Positions 36,609 through 48,667 of a DNA stretch of 64,000 bases are shown piece by piece (position 1 is the stretch's first letter; each line of letters begins with the position of its first letter). The translations under genes and the position numbers were made by a program. The stretch is from Lineus longissimus (Eukaryota > Nemertea > Pilidiophora > Heteronemertea > Lineidae): the NCBI RefSeq assembly GCF_910592395.1, contig NC_088325.1, positions 10,604,109 to 10,668,108 on the forward strand, given 5' to 3'. The notes below the pieces were generated by a model. It did not search any database. It had not been told where the DNA came from and saw nothing but the letters and a program-made list of their open reading frames with translations.

Positions 36609-38765
36609 TCAATGGTTGATTAGTGCCGTAATGGTGAGATTGAGGACAACCAAGGCCATAGAGATGAACCCTGTGGCATCCATGATATGCATGTAGTGCT
36701 TCACCAACCGCAGTAGTCTCTCTTTTTTGTCTTTGAAGTTGGGGTCATCTGAGTCCGGGGCGTCCCAATCCTGGTACAGGAGCTTCTTTTTGTAGAAAAT
36801 CCTCGCATTTTGCTGCAATAGATACAGGGTGTTAAATAGCAAAAAGGGTTAATAAAATTTGCTGGGAATTATTTTGGCCTAAAACAATCTACCATTATGT
36901 TCTAGAAGCATTAGGATTAGTTTGAAAAGTGCTTGACGCTAAAGGACCTACTTCGTTCTGCGTTTTGCATTAAACCGTTTTCAAACACTTTCCCAGAGTT
37001 TCTACTTTATGATGGTATTGTGAAATAATGTATGAAACATTTGAGGCTCCATTTTTCAAGACAAAATTCATATCATCGATATTCTGGATGCACGATTATT
37101 TTATAAATCTATAGCGCAGGATGGCAGGCCCTTATATATTTCACTTTCTTATCAATGCGATTTCTTTTATTGATGATTTGTTGTCAATGACCTAGGCCAA
37201 TAGACAGAGAAACGCCATAACCATTGAAAGATCTATTAGTGGTTGGTCACAGGTGATCAGTTCATTCCCAATGCCAACCACTGTCTATCAACTTACCACA
37301 GCCTCAAGACCAACAAGTGTGGGCCAATCATTAACAAGGGACCATGACCGGCGAGTCTAGAGTGTATACTGGTGTACACAAAGCAAATGATACAAAATAG
37401 TTACCAGATAAATAAGAATCGACCCGAGGACGATCTGCAGCAACATTGAGAAGGAGATCAGCGCTAAAAGCACCTCCCACATCGAAGGGAAGTATTTCTC
37501 TTTTGAGTAAATCAACTGACGAAGCTGTGACACATTGGTCGTCAGGAGGGCGACTGTCAGGGTCCTGCAAGCGATTTATAGGAATAAACTTTCAGCAAAA
37601 AAGCAAAAAGGTGGTGGTGTTTCGTGTTTCCGCCAAGCAAAATAAATCACAAAGGCCAAAAATATTCGAATACCTCCATATACACGCGGTGACTTCTTAC
37701 ATGACGACGAAGTCCAGTGAATTGGTGTCCTTACTATACCTTTTCTGCCCCCCCCCCCCCCCCCAATAAAATAAAACGCTAATTGTCAACTATAACCATT
37801 TTTTCTTGTTCGAAATGTTAAATGAATAGATATGGTTTAACAAGAAGGTCCTGTGGACGATGAAAGGTTCTATATGCTATTTACAAGGACAAAATAACCT
37901 AGATCTGTCTGAGGACTTTTCCCAACGGCTTCTTCTCAGTGGCTTTACAGAGGCGCACAATTGGGGTGTCAACGTGCTGGTGGGGATTGCTCTTCAGCTT
38001 GTTTCCTAACCGCGATGGTGTTACCGCTAATCTCACGAATTACTATCTATCCGAGAAAGAGACCACAAGATCATTGGTTTCTAAGCTTATCAACGTCCGT
38101 TACCCTTAGAAGGGTCACTCGGGATCCAAAGTTCTTTCACGAATCGATTGTAATGTCTTAGACACAGCTAGTTTGAATTCGTGGTGACGAAGTGGCCGAG
38201 TCGTTACTCTGTAGTCTACATTGTCGCAGCCTCCGTTTTTTAATAAGACCGGAACTGGACGAAAGCATTAACTTCTAATACACAACACCAGATGCAACAG
38301 ACTGAAAAATGGAACGCGAGTTCCTCTGTAATTATAAGTTCGTAATTCGCAATTCATATTCGTGAGATTTGCGGAAACTCGGTAATGGCGATATCGGTGA
38401 TAATGGCCAGGTTTCGCAACCCTTACGAAGAGCTACGAATGTAAATGTACTTTATTCACGACTTTTTCGAAAGTTTCCCCGATTTCTCGTACAGACTATT
38501 AAAGATGATTTACGAGTGTCGCGTAAATGAATTAGCACAAGGCTTGATGACACGACAGACCTTCGGCGTTCGTACATCGTCGGTCTTTGGGGTTCCGAAA
38601 CCTGCCAATCTCCGAATCTCACACTTACGTTGAGTTTTTGTTGGAGTCCTCCGCTGTAGTATCGTCATCTGGGTCATCTACAACGTCACCAGATTTGGTC
38701 AAAATCAGGGTTTTCGCTCTCGGAGCGCTTTTGTTTCCAGAAGTAGATGAGTCTTCGGTGGCCAT
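36609..38765 (-). CDS. Ninjurin-like membrane protein C
   Basis: Three minus-strand exons, 38629-38765, 37405-37564 and 36609-36812, give 166 codons plus stop with the same phases (2 and 0) as gene A. The N-terminal 45 residues are polar and acidic (VVDDPDDDTTAEDSNKNS). Then come LTVALLTTNVSQLRQLIYSK, the first membrane segment (VLLALISFSMLLQIVLGSIL), a 45-residue charged loop and the second membrane segment (TGFISMALVVLNLTITALI). The protein stops right after it, without the tail seen in A and B. The ATG at 38765 is chosen; the frame upstream has no ATG. It lies head to head with the PAN-F-lectin gene, whose ATG is 1.24 kb away. Role as for gene A: surface adhesion or membrane rupture, not demonstrated. 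A dispersed repeat occupies part of intron 1. Confidence 0.87.
38340..38611. repeat. Dispersed repeat, intron 1 of ninjurin-like C
   Basis: Stretches such as ACGAGTGTCGCGTAA, GGCTTGATGA and ACATCGTCG, followed by GGAACCTGCC-like sequence, recur in the same order at about 43037-43137. The block AGGTTTCGCAACCCTTACGA recurs at about 42267-42287. The element boundaries are unclear and no protein is coded. Confidence 0.5.
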
Positions 38766-40003
38766 GGTTTTCAGTTTCTTCAGAAATCTATAAATGATTT
38801 GCGACACCTCTTCCCGGGTGACTTTTCTTTAAAGAGGGCCGAAAGAGATGCCGAATGCACTGTGCCCTTGTGTACGCGGTGCACATGTACAATGTACTAA
38901 TCCGCAGACCCAATATGCATGGTCCAATATGCGTTCACAAAAATGAATATACACGTTACGAAACTCTCTCCATAACCGCAATGTTAAAGGTGCTTATACA
39001 TGAACTTTGGTGTGAACGGTGTTAAAAGAACAGATGACAGATTTATACTTTTCAACGACGGTCCAACGATGAAAACTGAATCGGAGAAATGCAATTGGTC
39101 TCGAACAGTCTCGGGTCGAACAGTAGCTTCGCCCCCTTTATTCAACCCGGCGGGGGTCGAAGACCTATAGTTTAGAAGGGAGGAAGTGATGAGTCCATGC
39201 AGAACAGGGCATTTTTGTCCCTCTTTTTAACATTTTTACGAGGCCAATTTTTTGCCAGCGAGGAATCGTTACGAAATGCATATTTGATCATCTGGTATTT
39301 ATGATGGACATCATTTCCATAATCTGTATTAAATGTAGTAAATGTAGTTTTGCGGGTTTTCACATCGTGATCTCGTCATGCTATAGACAAGGTCAGCATT
39401 TCGGGCAAGAAAATCATTACCTCTAGACTGGTTTTATACAGAGCGTTTCAAAAAATGGCTGTTTATGTATTGTTTGTTATGGACAGTTAGGCGGGGTCAT
39501 AGAGTACGTACGCTGCATCTGGGGGGGGGGGAGACTTCAGGGGGTCATTTGCGTACGGGCGATTTTGACGAGTGATAATTCGCTGATAAAACTACATGAC
39601 GACACAAATACGACACAACACATATATTCTTCACTTCACAAGACCTCCTGACGTCACATCAGGGCGCATACATTAATGTTGTTAAACATTAACATTAATA
39701 AAAATTTCTTTTTTTCTTCCTTCTATTTAAGTCAACAAATATTAACGTGCGCACAACATCACCACTAAATGAACTGACAAAAGAAAGTGAAGCAGGCTAA
39801 AGTTTCAAAACAGTAGAAACTTCTAAAACAGGTAAACCTAAAATGAATAATCAATCACACAGCACTTCAAAGCATTGTCTGTCACAGGCATTGTCTATTA
39901 CACTGCATGCGCAGGGAACAATGACGTCTCCCACAATTTGTCAATACACGAACAGTTTACTGATCGTGCTCCCATTCCAAACGATAGTGACAGAATATAA
40001 CAA
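38766..40003. other. Intergenic between divergent ninjurin-like C and PAN-lectin genes
   Basis: It should contain both promoters. It holds a short G tract near 39520 and a palindrome-like TTAATGTTGTTAAACATTAA near 39673. No TATA box, CpG cluster or gene was recognised. Confidence 0.45.
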
Positions 40004-43000
40004 ATGGACGTTCGAGATTTGAGTCTGATATCGCTGCTCGGGTGTTCAGTGGTGTTTTGTGCGAGTGATGTTTTCCTCCTATCACCAGGGGACAGTTTCG
40101 ACCCAGTCAACATCGGGAACCTCTCTCAGACGAGTGAGATGAATATAATGACTTGTGCGATGCAGTGCGCCTGGGACACGACTTGCGCGATGTTTACGTT
40201 TAATGCAACCCTCTCGGAATGCCTGAGCGCGAGGCTTGGATGGAATGGTGTGAGGCCCTATAATGACTCCAACATCGGTAAGTGAATCAATTTTCGAACC
40301 ATTGAAAATATCTGACAACATTGTAGTGTGCTTTCTTTAACCTCAAGTGTCAAAGTTCCATCCGAATCGTCTAAAGCAGGCTTTTGAACTCCCTGGGTAT
40401 AACACCGGCTAAATCACTGGACTATGTCTGTCATATAGCACCAATTTTGTTATTTTTACTGCGTTCAGCTAGTCTAAATAAAGATTTTGTGCCACGACTG
40501 GCTCTCTTTAAATTTTTGTTGGCAGCGTCACCATACCCCACCCGTTTTACTCACGACCCGTGGCTGTTACCGGCACTTTCAATATTTCGTCCTATCTTTC
40601 AGCAACTGCTTGCGAAACCTTCTTACAAAATACGAATCTCTATAACTTGAGGACTACGATATGTAGTAAGTGGTACACAAGGATACTGGGTAGGTGTTTG
40701 TTGGTACAACCTGTAACTTTTAGTGATTCTTGAAATGTCAAACGTTAAACGAACTAATCAGTCTGGGATGTACATATACGTGATATGCTGACCGCTGTAT
40801 GAAGCGGCTGTGTCAGCATGCACATTGTCCCTCATCGAAAAACATTGCAAGCACTACTGGAGTTAGTTTGAAAAAGTAAATAAGATGATTTTTTTTAATC
40901 AATCTGACAAATAACCAAATACTTTACAAATACTGCGCCGCATCTCGTCCCTTAATGATTATTAAAGTAGCTTTAAAATCTTGGCTTTCGTTCCGCAGAT
41001 CCCAATATAGCAGTTCAAAAACCAACCAAGCAGCATTCGACCGCTTGGAGAGGTAATTCCAGATTGGCTGTGGACGGCGGAGTGACATTAAACTTTTACG
41101 CCAGGCTGCCAAGTTGTTCGCATACCAGAGATAGGAAGATCAACCCTTGGTGGAGCGTGGACTTGAAGGTTGGTTTGGACAGCGCTACTAGAATTAGGCT
41201 AAGGATATTTAGGTGACATTCGCAGTCCCATCTGCTTCGCATCAGTTTATTCGTGTCACTTGCGGTCACGCACCTGTATTAAACCAATCAGCTCGCGGTT
41301 GTACGAAAATAGTTCAGTTTGAGATCAACGCGTGGTCTCACCATTCTAGTTGAATGGTAATTTCCATTTAAAATCTAGTTCTTCTTGAATTGTGAATTAG
41401 GTGTGTTTAAAATGAAAAAAGTGATTAAGTTTCAGCCCAATTAGCTTACTGATATGGTTTTTGAACGTACAACGAAAATTTCATGGTTTGAGAGGCTAGG
41501 ATAGGTCTATTAAGCTATGAACGCGTTCCTCCTCTCTTGGAAAAAGTTATGAGCATACCACGGCTTAAAATTTTATTACAGGTGCGTGACCTTGCGCGCC
41601 GAGTTGCGCGTGTTTTTGACAATGATTTAGGCCAAAACAATTCAAAAAGATCTATTTTGCCCCTCCCGAGAACTCTTTGCCCCCCCCCCCTCCCGACCAA
41701 AAACTATCTCCGCCCGTGAAGGATCATGTAGAATTATACTCCGCCTGCGAACTTCAGAGGTCAGTTTCGAGTTCGAATGCCTTTTTCTATAGTCCTACCG
41801 TGTCGGGCATCATAATTTAATTTCTATATAGGAATCTTAGCATAAATATTGAAAAATAGACTCATGGATTTATTATTGTCTTTAGAGTGCAGAAACAGGC
41901 CCGGCTTTGTGAACGTCCGCGGAATTCAGAGGTCACTCAGAGGTCGCAGTCAGAAACGTTTTTCTATAATATTATATGTACCTTGTCGTGCTTCATGATT
42001 TGGCAGTAATAAATATCAAAACACTGAGAGTTGCTCATGAACTGTCACGTAAGTGTAGAAACAGACAGAACTATATAATTCGCGGAATGAGTAAATGCAG
42101 ATGCATGGTGGACATGTAGATGTTGTGAAATTGATTCGTACCTACTCAGCGGGTTCGTCACACAACAATCACGCTGCGTCCAAGTCGAGTGACGGAAAAA
42201 AATCAGCGAGGAAATCCAGGATTGTGGAGCATCCTACGATGAATTTACAATTCGTAACAAATAGGCAGGTTTCGCTACCCTTACGAATCCATTACGAACG
42301 ACGATGTCCGAAATGTATGTAGTGTTATTAAATCTTGTGTGATGCGTCATATTGTGGCACCTGGCCAATATTTTTAAGACGTTGTTGGCACACAAGCAAC
42401 ACGTTCCAAGCATTTATCAATTTACTTTCTTGATGAAAAGGGTAGTTTCGATACCTCTCTCCTAAGAGGTGGAAGTCGCAATCATTACGGGCTCAGCACA
42501 ATTAAATCTGCTATAGGGTCAGTGCACATTTGTGTACATACATTTTCGTGATTTTCATCAAACTTTGCAGAAGTTTAGTCCTATATATCTTGTCAATGTT
42601 ATAGGTGAATTTGAAAAAAGTTCCAATTCTGAATTATTTTATTAGCGTTTTCGTGAGACATGCCAGAATATGACACGATGCGGGGCCGTGTTTACTGCCT
42701 GTGAGAGAATATCTGTCCGACGCCGAAAATACTAGAAAAGGAGTTCCTATTTCAAAATCGACCTGAAGTATGTTGGTTGACATTATTCAAAATCAAAAAG
42801 CCCAAAATGATGTTTGCAAACCAAATAACTAACATTCCAGGCGGTATTTATGCATGACAGGGCTTTTTAAGAATATTATCATATTTACCTTGATACGACT
42901 AAACAGTTTAAAAGAATGACAGCCCTTACGCACGCAGTGCTGCGAACAACAAAGTACGCAGTACGTTTATTTATTTTATCTACGACAACTTTGGAATATT

Positions 43001-44902
43001 ATCCCGATTCCTTGAACTGCTACCAAGTATGAAAGCTGATTTACGAGTCTCGCGTAACTGAATTCGTGCAGGACTTGATGATTCCACACACCGTCATACA
43101 TCGTCGTTCGTCGTCGTTAGGATTGCGGAACCTGCCTAACACACCATATTCATTTCAGATCAAATATGATATCAAAGTCGTGGCAATAACCAATAGAGGG
43201 GACTGCTGCTGTGAGTATTAAAGGGGGACTATAGGCAGGAGCAGAGGGTTTAAATTGGCCATCTTCAGGTGACTAATATACATAGTAAGGGCCCTGGATC
43301 ATGTCAGATTCAGCACTGAATCTATTCCTCATACAAGCGAGAATCATTTCGACGTACTGTGAGATGTGAGAAACCCGTATTGGCGACTTTGTGTAACTTT
43401 ATCTCGCCTGCCTAGCTGCTGCCTATAATTGTCCATTTAAAGGCAAATCTATATGAGGCAAGGTGCCGTCCTGAAAATACTAGCCCAGCCTGGTAAAACC
43501 CTGGTGATATTTGGGTGGTCGATCGCTCCGGTCAAAACGTAGCTACAATCCAATCTTGCGTCAGGAATTGACGGAGGCGCAATGCCTTGGGACGAGGCTG
43601 ATACCAGGGAAGCAATCTACTGCATAGAACAGGAACAAGCCATGAACATGTACACCAACCGGACGTTGGCTACTTAATTCTGATTCCTTATTTGCGATTC
43701 TCCTCGTTGGTACCCAACATGCAAGGTGGCCTGCGCTTTCCTGTCCGTATTTACCACCGTCTTATTACTCCATTATAAGCCGTACACCCACTTTTCACAG
43801 TGTATGGGAATATCTCAATACTACGGCAGCAGATTAGTGCCATAAAAAATAAAATATTATCTCGTTATTACGAGATGTTATCTCGTTATTACGAGATCTT
43901 TTCTCGTTATTACGCGATCTTTTCTCGTTATTACGAGATGTTATCTCGTTATTACGAGATCTTTTCTCGTTATTACGAGATGCGAAAGTGCACGCAATAT
44001 CGAGGATTAAAGCTCAGGATCAAGCGCGGAAAAGGTCCGTACTTTATAGACCCATATACCATCGTCGTGTCCTAACATGCCTAATATGAGGGAACTTCTT
44101 GTACGGTTCTATTTCAATCTTGGACTGAACAATGGTGAAAATAACGAGAAAAACATCGCGTAATAACGAGATAACATCTCGTAATAACGAGAAAAGATCG
44201 CGTAATAACGAGAAAAGATCTCGTAATAACGAGATAACATCGCGTAATAACGAGAAAAGATCTCATAATAACGAGAAAAGATCTCGTAATAACGAGAAAA
44301 GATCTCGTAATAACGAGATAATATTTTATTTTTTATGGCACTAATCTGCTGCCGTACAATACAACTGGTCAACTCGAGGAAGAAAAAATAAGTTGCCATC
44401 TTCAACTTGGTCTTGGTAATGTACAGCTTGCAAACATGGTCGTGGTTCTTTTGTTATTTGGTAGGTGGCTCCCTTGGCATTCTGATGCCTTCAGAAGTGA
44501 GTCTGGCACTCATAAATTCTTTTTCTTCGACCGTGTCCGGGGCGTCATAAATCTTGAAAGACAGACAGTTTGTGTTGAAATAAAATGTGTCACTGACCTC
44601 TTTTAAAGTGGGACTATAGGCATGAGCTAGAAAGGGTTTTAATAAACTTCTCCATTACAGCAGAAAGACTTTCCAACTTTTGCATATCGGTCGATGCCGC
44701 CTTCCCGAAAACAGGGCTTCCTTATATCACAACAGCTTCAAAGGTTTGCTACAGCCAGATTCCACCAATGAAGCCAGGAGAAACTAGATACTTTCTATGC
44801 AGGCAGAATCTGTTTGGTCGGTTTGTGGTAATCTCTCTCGTGACGACGTCTAACCCGCTGACGTTATGTGAAGTCAAAATATATACTGGAGGAAGGCCAT
44901 AA
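40004..44902 (+). CDS. Secreted PAN plus F-type lectin (fucolectin-like) protein
   Basis: Four exons, 40004-40277, 40999-41168, 43159-43210 and 44661-44902, join with phases 1, 0 and 1 into 245 codons plus stop. Exon 1 codes for a signal peptide (LISLLGCSVVFCAS) and a PAN-like domain (MTCAMQCAWDTTCAMFTFN). Exons 2-4 form one F-type lectin domain: VQKPTKQHSTAWRGNSRLAV and SCSHTRDRKINPWWSVDLK (exon 2), KVVAITNRGDCC (exon 3), then SERLSNF, PGETRYFLC, GRFVVI and LTLCEVKIYTG (exon 4). F-type lectins bind L-fucose through a His plus an R-x-D-x4-R motif. Here RGDCCSER keeps that spacing across the exon 3/4 junction, and the His of SCSHT lies 28 residues before it. The protein probably recognises fucose in an innate immune role, by family analogy. 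Only exon 1 is obvious as an open frame; the other exons lie among repeats and transposons. Confidence 0.9.
42353..42603. repeat. Dispersed repeat, copy 1 (intron 2 of the PAN-lectin gene)
   Basis: The block running from TGTGGCACCTGGCCAATA to CTTGTCAATGTTATA recurs almost unchanged at 49482-49733. In that second copy it is cut by the large duplicated element. Nothing is coded. Confidence 0.85.
43816..44362. mobile_element. Foldback element with palindromic subterminal arrays and 6-bp target duplication
   Basis: The element spans 43822-44356, and both ends carry TACGGCAGCAGATTAGTGCC in inverted orientation. It is flanked by CAATAC on both sides (43816-43821, 44357-44362). Inside each end is an array of a 17-bp near-palindrome, ATCTCGTTATTACGAGA: about six units on the left and eight inverted on the right. 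It lies in intron 3 of the PAN-lectin gene. The open frames on both strands (the SRYYEIF and RNNEKRS repeats) are artefacts of the array. Confidence 0.85.
44454..44552 (-). other. Possible terminal coding exon of an unrecognised gene
   Basis: On the minus strand, a strong pyrimidine-rich acceptor (CTGTCTGTCTTTCAAG) at 44553 is followed by 33 codons ending in a stop. The peptide reads IYDAPDTVEEKEFMSARL, then TSEGIRMPREPPTK. The composition looks coding, but the family is not recognised and the upstream exons were not found. It lies inside intron 3 of the PAN-lectin gene on the other strand. Confidence 0.3.
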
Positions 44903-45614
44903 TTCAGGCCGGTGTAAAGTAGAAAATGTTCCGCTGAAATAAGTGTCCGGTCCTATTGTATTGTGACGGATTATGGTATATGGTTCTAGAGAGGCAATGA
45001 CCGTCAATAGAGCATAATAGTGTCGTGACCAAGTGATCCGAGCGGTAGAAATCACAGTCACTTTCTCCTTGACTGAGAATAGATTGTTCTGAATTATAAC
45101 CGTAACTCCGGGATCCTGCTAAGACCTAAGCAGGAGACGTTTGACTGACTAGCAGTTAAAACAAGAAACTAGGATTTCTGTACACTATCTTTATTCTATT
45201 CTCATTCTTAATCTCATCAAACATATATACACCTTACACTTCTAGCATCAGAAAATAGGCTATCTTATTCACATGTAGCAACAAATGTCTCTACACTTCA
45301 CACGTTCTCAAAGTCTCTAGCCTGACATTGTTTACAGTAGGTTAATCAACGATCATATGAGTGCACAAAGGCATGCACTTAAAGGAGTTTGTCTCATGGA
45401 AAGGCAGCGCTATACACCTTTCCAGAAATGGGGCGCTGAGTGTCCGAAATAGTGATGTCATAAGGCAACTGTCACATAGAAATGAACGATTCATTTTTCA
45501 CGCCTCACGCGTGAGGCCATACGTGTCACACATGAGGCCTCACGCGTCACGATTCATCCGTCATTTTTTAGGGGATGTCACATACGGTTCACTTTGAACT
45601 CGTTCATTTGTCAC

Positions 45615-45698
45615 TTGGCGTTTCCCGCCTCAGTTGGATCCCACAAAAATGGTCTTTGCTGGACCGGCTCGCATAAAGAGTGCTTGTAGTCATCCATT
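45615..45698 (-). other. Possible coding exon, MADF-like fragment
   Basis: On the minus strand, an acceptor (TCTGTCTTTTTCAG) precedes codons for MDDYKHSLCEPVQQRPFLWD and then PTEAGNAK, with a possible GTGACA donor. The spacing of LCEPVQQRPFLWD resembles the start of MADF domains (often linked to PIF/Harbinger elements). The evidence is thin: one exon only. The surroundings at 44903-45614 show no other gene; 45505-45555 is a palindromic CACGCGTGAGG-rich stretch. Confidence 0.25.
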
Positions 45699-45984
45699 CT
45701 GAAAAAGACAGAAAATAGAGGTGACCATTTGCTAGTCTTGTTTTTAGTCATTTCCATGTTCCCACAAGTGGAATGGAATTGTTGTGTCTGCAGGTGTTTG
45801 GGCAAAAAATACTATATTTCTCCATTTTTTCCCCAATTCTACACGAAAATCACCATTGTTTGAAATGCAGTACACCTGCTGACATGCAGGAGATAGTCAT
45901 GGTTGACCAACACACTTGAATGCCTTTGATGACGGACAATGGGGAAAAAGTTAGTTCCAATGCAAGCCACCAATTTCGGGAAGC

Positions 45985-46280
45985 ATGTATAACATGCAAT
46001 TCTAGGTCGACGGAACCCAAGGTCAGTGCAGCGCTATAACATACACTTTCCAAGAGCGATAGAAGAGTTGAACGCTATAACATAAACTCGGAAGAGAGGT
46101 TGAATGCAGTGCTATAACATTCATTCGGAGAAACTTGTCTCAGAGGAAGGCAGCGCTATAACATGCAATCCTAAGAAGACGAAACTCAAGGTTGGTGCAG
46201 CGCTATAACATACACTTTCCAGGAGGGACAGATGAGTTCAGCGCTATAACATAAACTCGAAGAGAGGGTTGAATGCACAG
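45985..46280. repeat. Minisatellite with higher-order structure
   Basis: GCGCTATAACATACACTTTC-type and CGCTATAACATAAACTCG-type units alternate, each about 45-50 bp. Together they form a larger repeat of roughly 165 bp present about twice (near 45985-46130 and 46153-46280). Nothing is coded. Confidence 0.8.
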
Positions 46281-48178
46281 CTCGGGGCTTGCCACACTCC
46301 AGAATCTAGCCAAAAACCCCAGTTTATATACCCACAGAAGGCGTAGAGGCACAACCAGATATAATCAAAAGGAAGTAAACATCCCAAATAGTCCAAGACA
46401 GAATATAGTTCCCTTACATAATTAATATTACTCCACAGTCACATGTTCAAACATGCCCCAGGCACCTGATCTAAACAATCCAGTAATCCCCCAAGCAACA
46501 AAGCATCATATATCTACACCCCACAACAAAGGAAACATTGAGCCCCAGTGGCCTTATCATACACAGATACAAGGATTATTCCTTAACGAACCAGGCCTGT
46601 CTGGACCCACAAAATGGCTATGACTTAGATGCATACTTAGAAATCTAGATATAATATTTGATAATTGACTATGATGTTGCTTTATACCACTAAATCTTAA
46701 ATCAAAGCTTTAATAATGACAATATTTACAGCAACAATTAAACAAGCTACAGGACTACAACGACTACAAGTACCTGAAATAGAACATAAAACAATACAAA
46801 GATACTCACTCTGAAATAGATGCAACACACCAAGAGCAAAACAGCAACAAGTATCCAACATGGATGTAGCAATAAGAATGAGGTGAAGCAGTGTGAGGTA
46901 TAAGAAGTCTAGCCCAAAGTAATTAAATGTATTCCCCCAAGGTGTCTTTAAGACAGCTAATTGCCCCAAGCAAGATGCTCACCCAGAAAACCCAAATGTT
47001 ACTGGAAACCCTGCACCCAAGCCAAGGAATAGTAAAGAGAGTAACCCCAGCTAAACCATTATCCTCACAGTAGAATACTTCGTTCCCAAGACATTCTACC
47101 TACGGGCCTACTGGAAAAAACGGTATATACAAGTTATTATCTCCAGAATGATCTAAAAGGATGAGTTTATCAAAACAGGAGTAAACATCCAAGGATTGAA
47201 AAATACCAAGGCACTGTTTTGAAAGGATTTTGAAATCAAATCATCATGACAGCCGTTTTGTTGACCTGCCTGTTGCTAGTAACTTGATGACGTTGATAGC
47301 GTCTGTTAAATAGCCATTCGTCTGGATGTGATAAAAAGCAAGAGATTTTCGCTGCAGACTATTTTCGCGAAGGTAACCTACTCGCAAAATTCGCGAAAAT
47401 AACCTGCACGCGAAATCTTTCTGTTTCACAGTATGTAACCAATGAGCTGCTATATCAGAAGTAATCACCAATTTAGTTATTTTACCACATTCAGCTAGTC
47501 TAAATAAGAATTGTGCCACGACTGGACGCAAGGGCCCAAAGCGCCGCGTAGCGGCAAAAAATCGAAGCTGACAAAACATTTATAACGGGTCACCGTCACT
47601 TATTATTGGACTTATAGCGCATTTACGGGGTTGCAACTATTTTGCTTTATAGTGTCACCAGGAAAGAAAAGCATGCGACCTAACGCCGATCTATTTGTAT
47701 AAAGTGATAATTGGAAGGTATATAGTAGGAAATATCAATAAAATAATCATTCCATGTCGTCTTTTGAGGGCATTTTTGATCGTAAAAAATATATGTGTAC
47801 GTCACCGGAGTCTCTGCAATGATAATTTTATCACAGCAGTCTCGCGCAAGTAGAAGTTCTTTACCTATTAGTTCTTCACTTATTAGTCTCAATGTCTGGC
47901 GCAAAGCCAGACGTTTTCCATTACGATTTCACTACGATGTTTGACAAGAAGGAGCAGTGCGCGAGATATGCTAATGAGCAGACTTCCCTTGCTTGAGTTT
48001 CGGAAGAATGTTCCATATCGCGCTAAGCTGACCACTGCTCACCATGACAGGCGTACATTGGACTGGTACAGGTTGGAACTGAACATTGAATATGCTGGTG
48101 GTGACGCTTTCTGATGAGAAGTTGGTCGTGACTGATGCAGTATCCTTGGACTTGTCCACAGCATCGTTCAATCATTGC
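46281..48178. other. Intergenic, repeats but no gene recognised
   Basis: About 47346-47420 contains TTCGCGAA-type repeated motifs. The stretch at 47470-47525 (CAGCTAGTCTAAATAA) recurs near 40467-40500 in intron 1 of the PAN-lectin gene, so both are copies of a dispersed repeat. The 111-codon minus frame at 47244-47579 covers this repeat and is not called as a gene. Confidence 0.5.
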
Positions 48179-48626
48179 TCTCTGAGCACATGCGGTTACA
48201 GACAGGTCGTCATCATTGTATTTATGCATGCGCGAGTAACCGCATGTAAACAAATTAAGTCACGTGCATTTGATTGAAGATATTTATAGCTCTCCACGTG
48301 CTTTTATTTACAGAATGGGTATTCCATGAATTAACTGGATTTCTCCTGGCTTGTCATCATGCAATCTACAGTTATTTAGTTGAGCCACACTTTTTAAAAT
48401 AATTTGGATTTTCCTTCCCCTATTAATTAGTAGAAAATAAAAATAAAAACAACTCCCCCATTATGGGCATTTATGCCTGAATTATTTTATTTCAACCTTA
48501 GAGTAAAATGACTTTATTACTCCAAATGCTTCATTCGTAAAACACGTGGATTTGTTTACATCCGGTTACTCGCGCATGCGTAAATACAATGATGACGACC
48601 TGTCTGTAACCGCAGGTTCTCTGAGC
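48179..48626. mobile_element. Non-autonomous element with 9-bp target duplication (Mutator-like), element 3
   Basis: The element spans 48188-48617. Its ends carry GCGGTTACAGACAGGTCGTC and about 60 more matching bases in inverted orientation. It is flanked by a perfect 9-bp duplication, TCTCTGAGC (48179-48187, 48618-48626). The interior is AT-rich without a gene. Confidence 0.85.
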
Positions 48627-48667
48627 TGCCTTGATTCTGTACTTACCCAAATACTGAGACCAAATGC

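Noticed and set aside
43831-44344. SRYYEIF and RNNEKRS repeat proteins on both strands
   Set aside because: Artefacts of the 17-bp palindromic tandem repeat in a foldback element.
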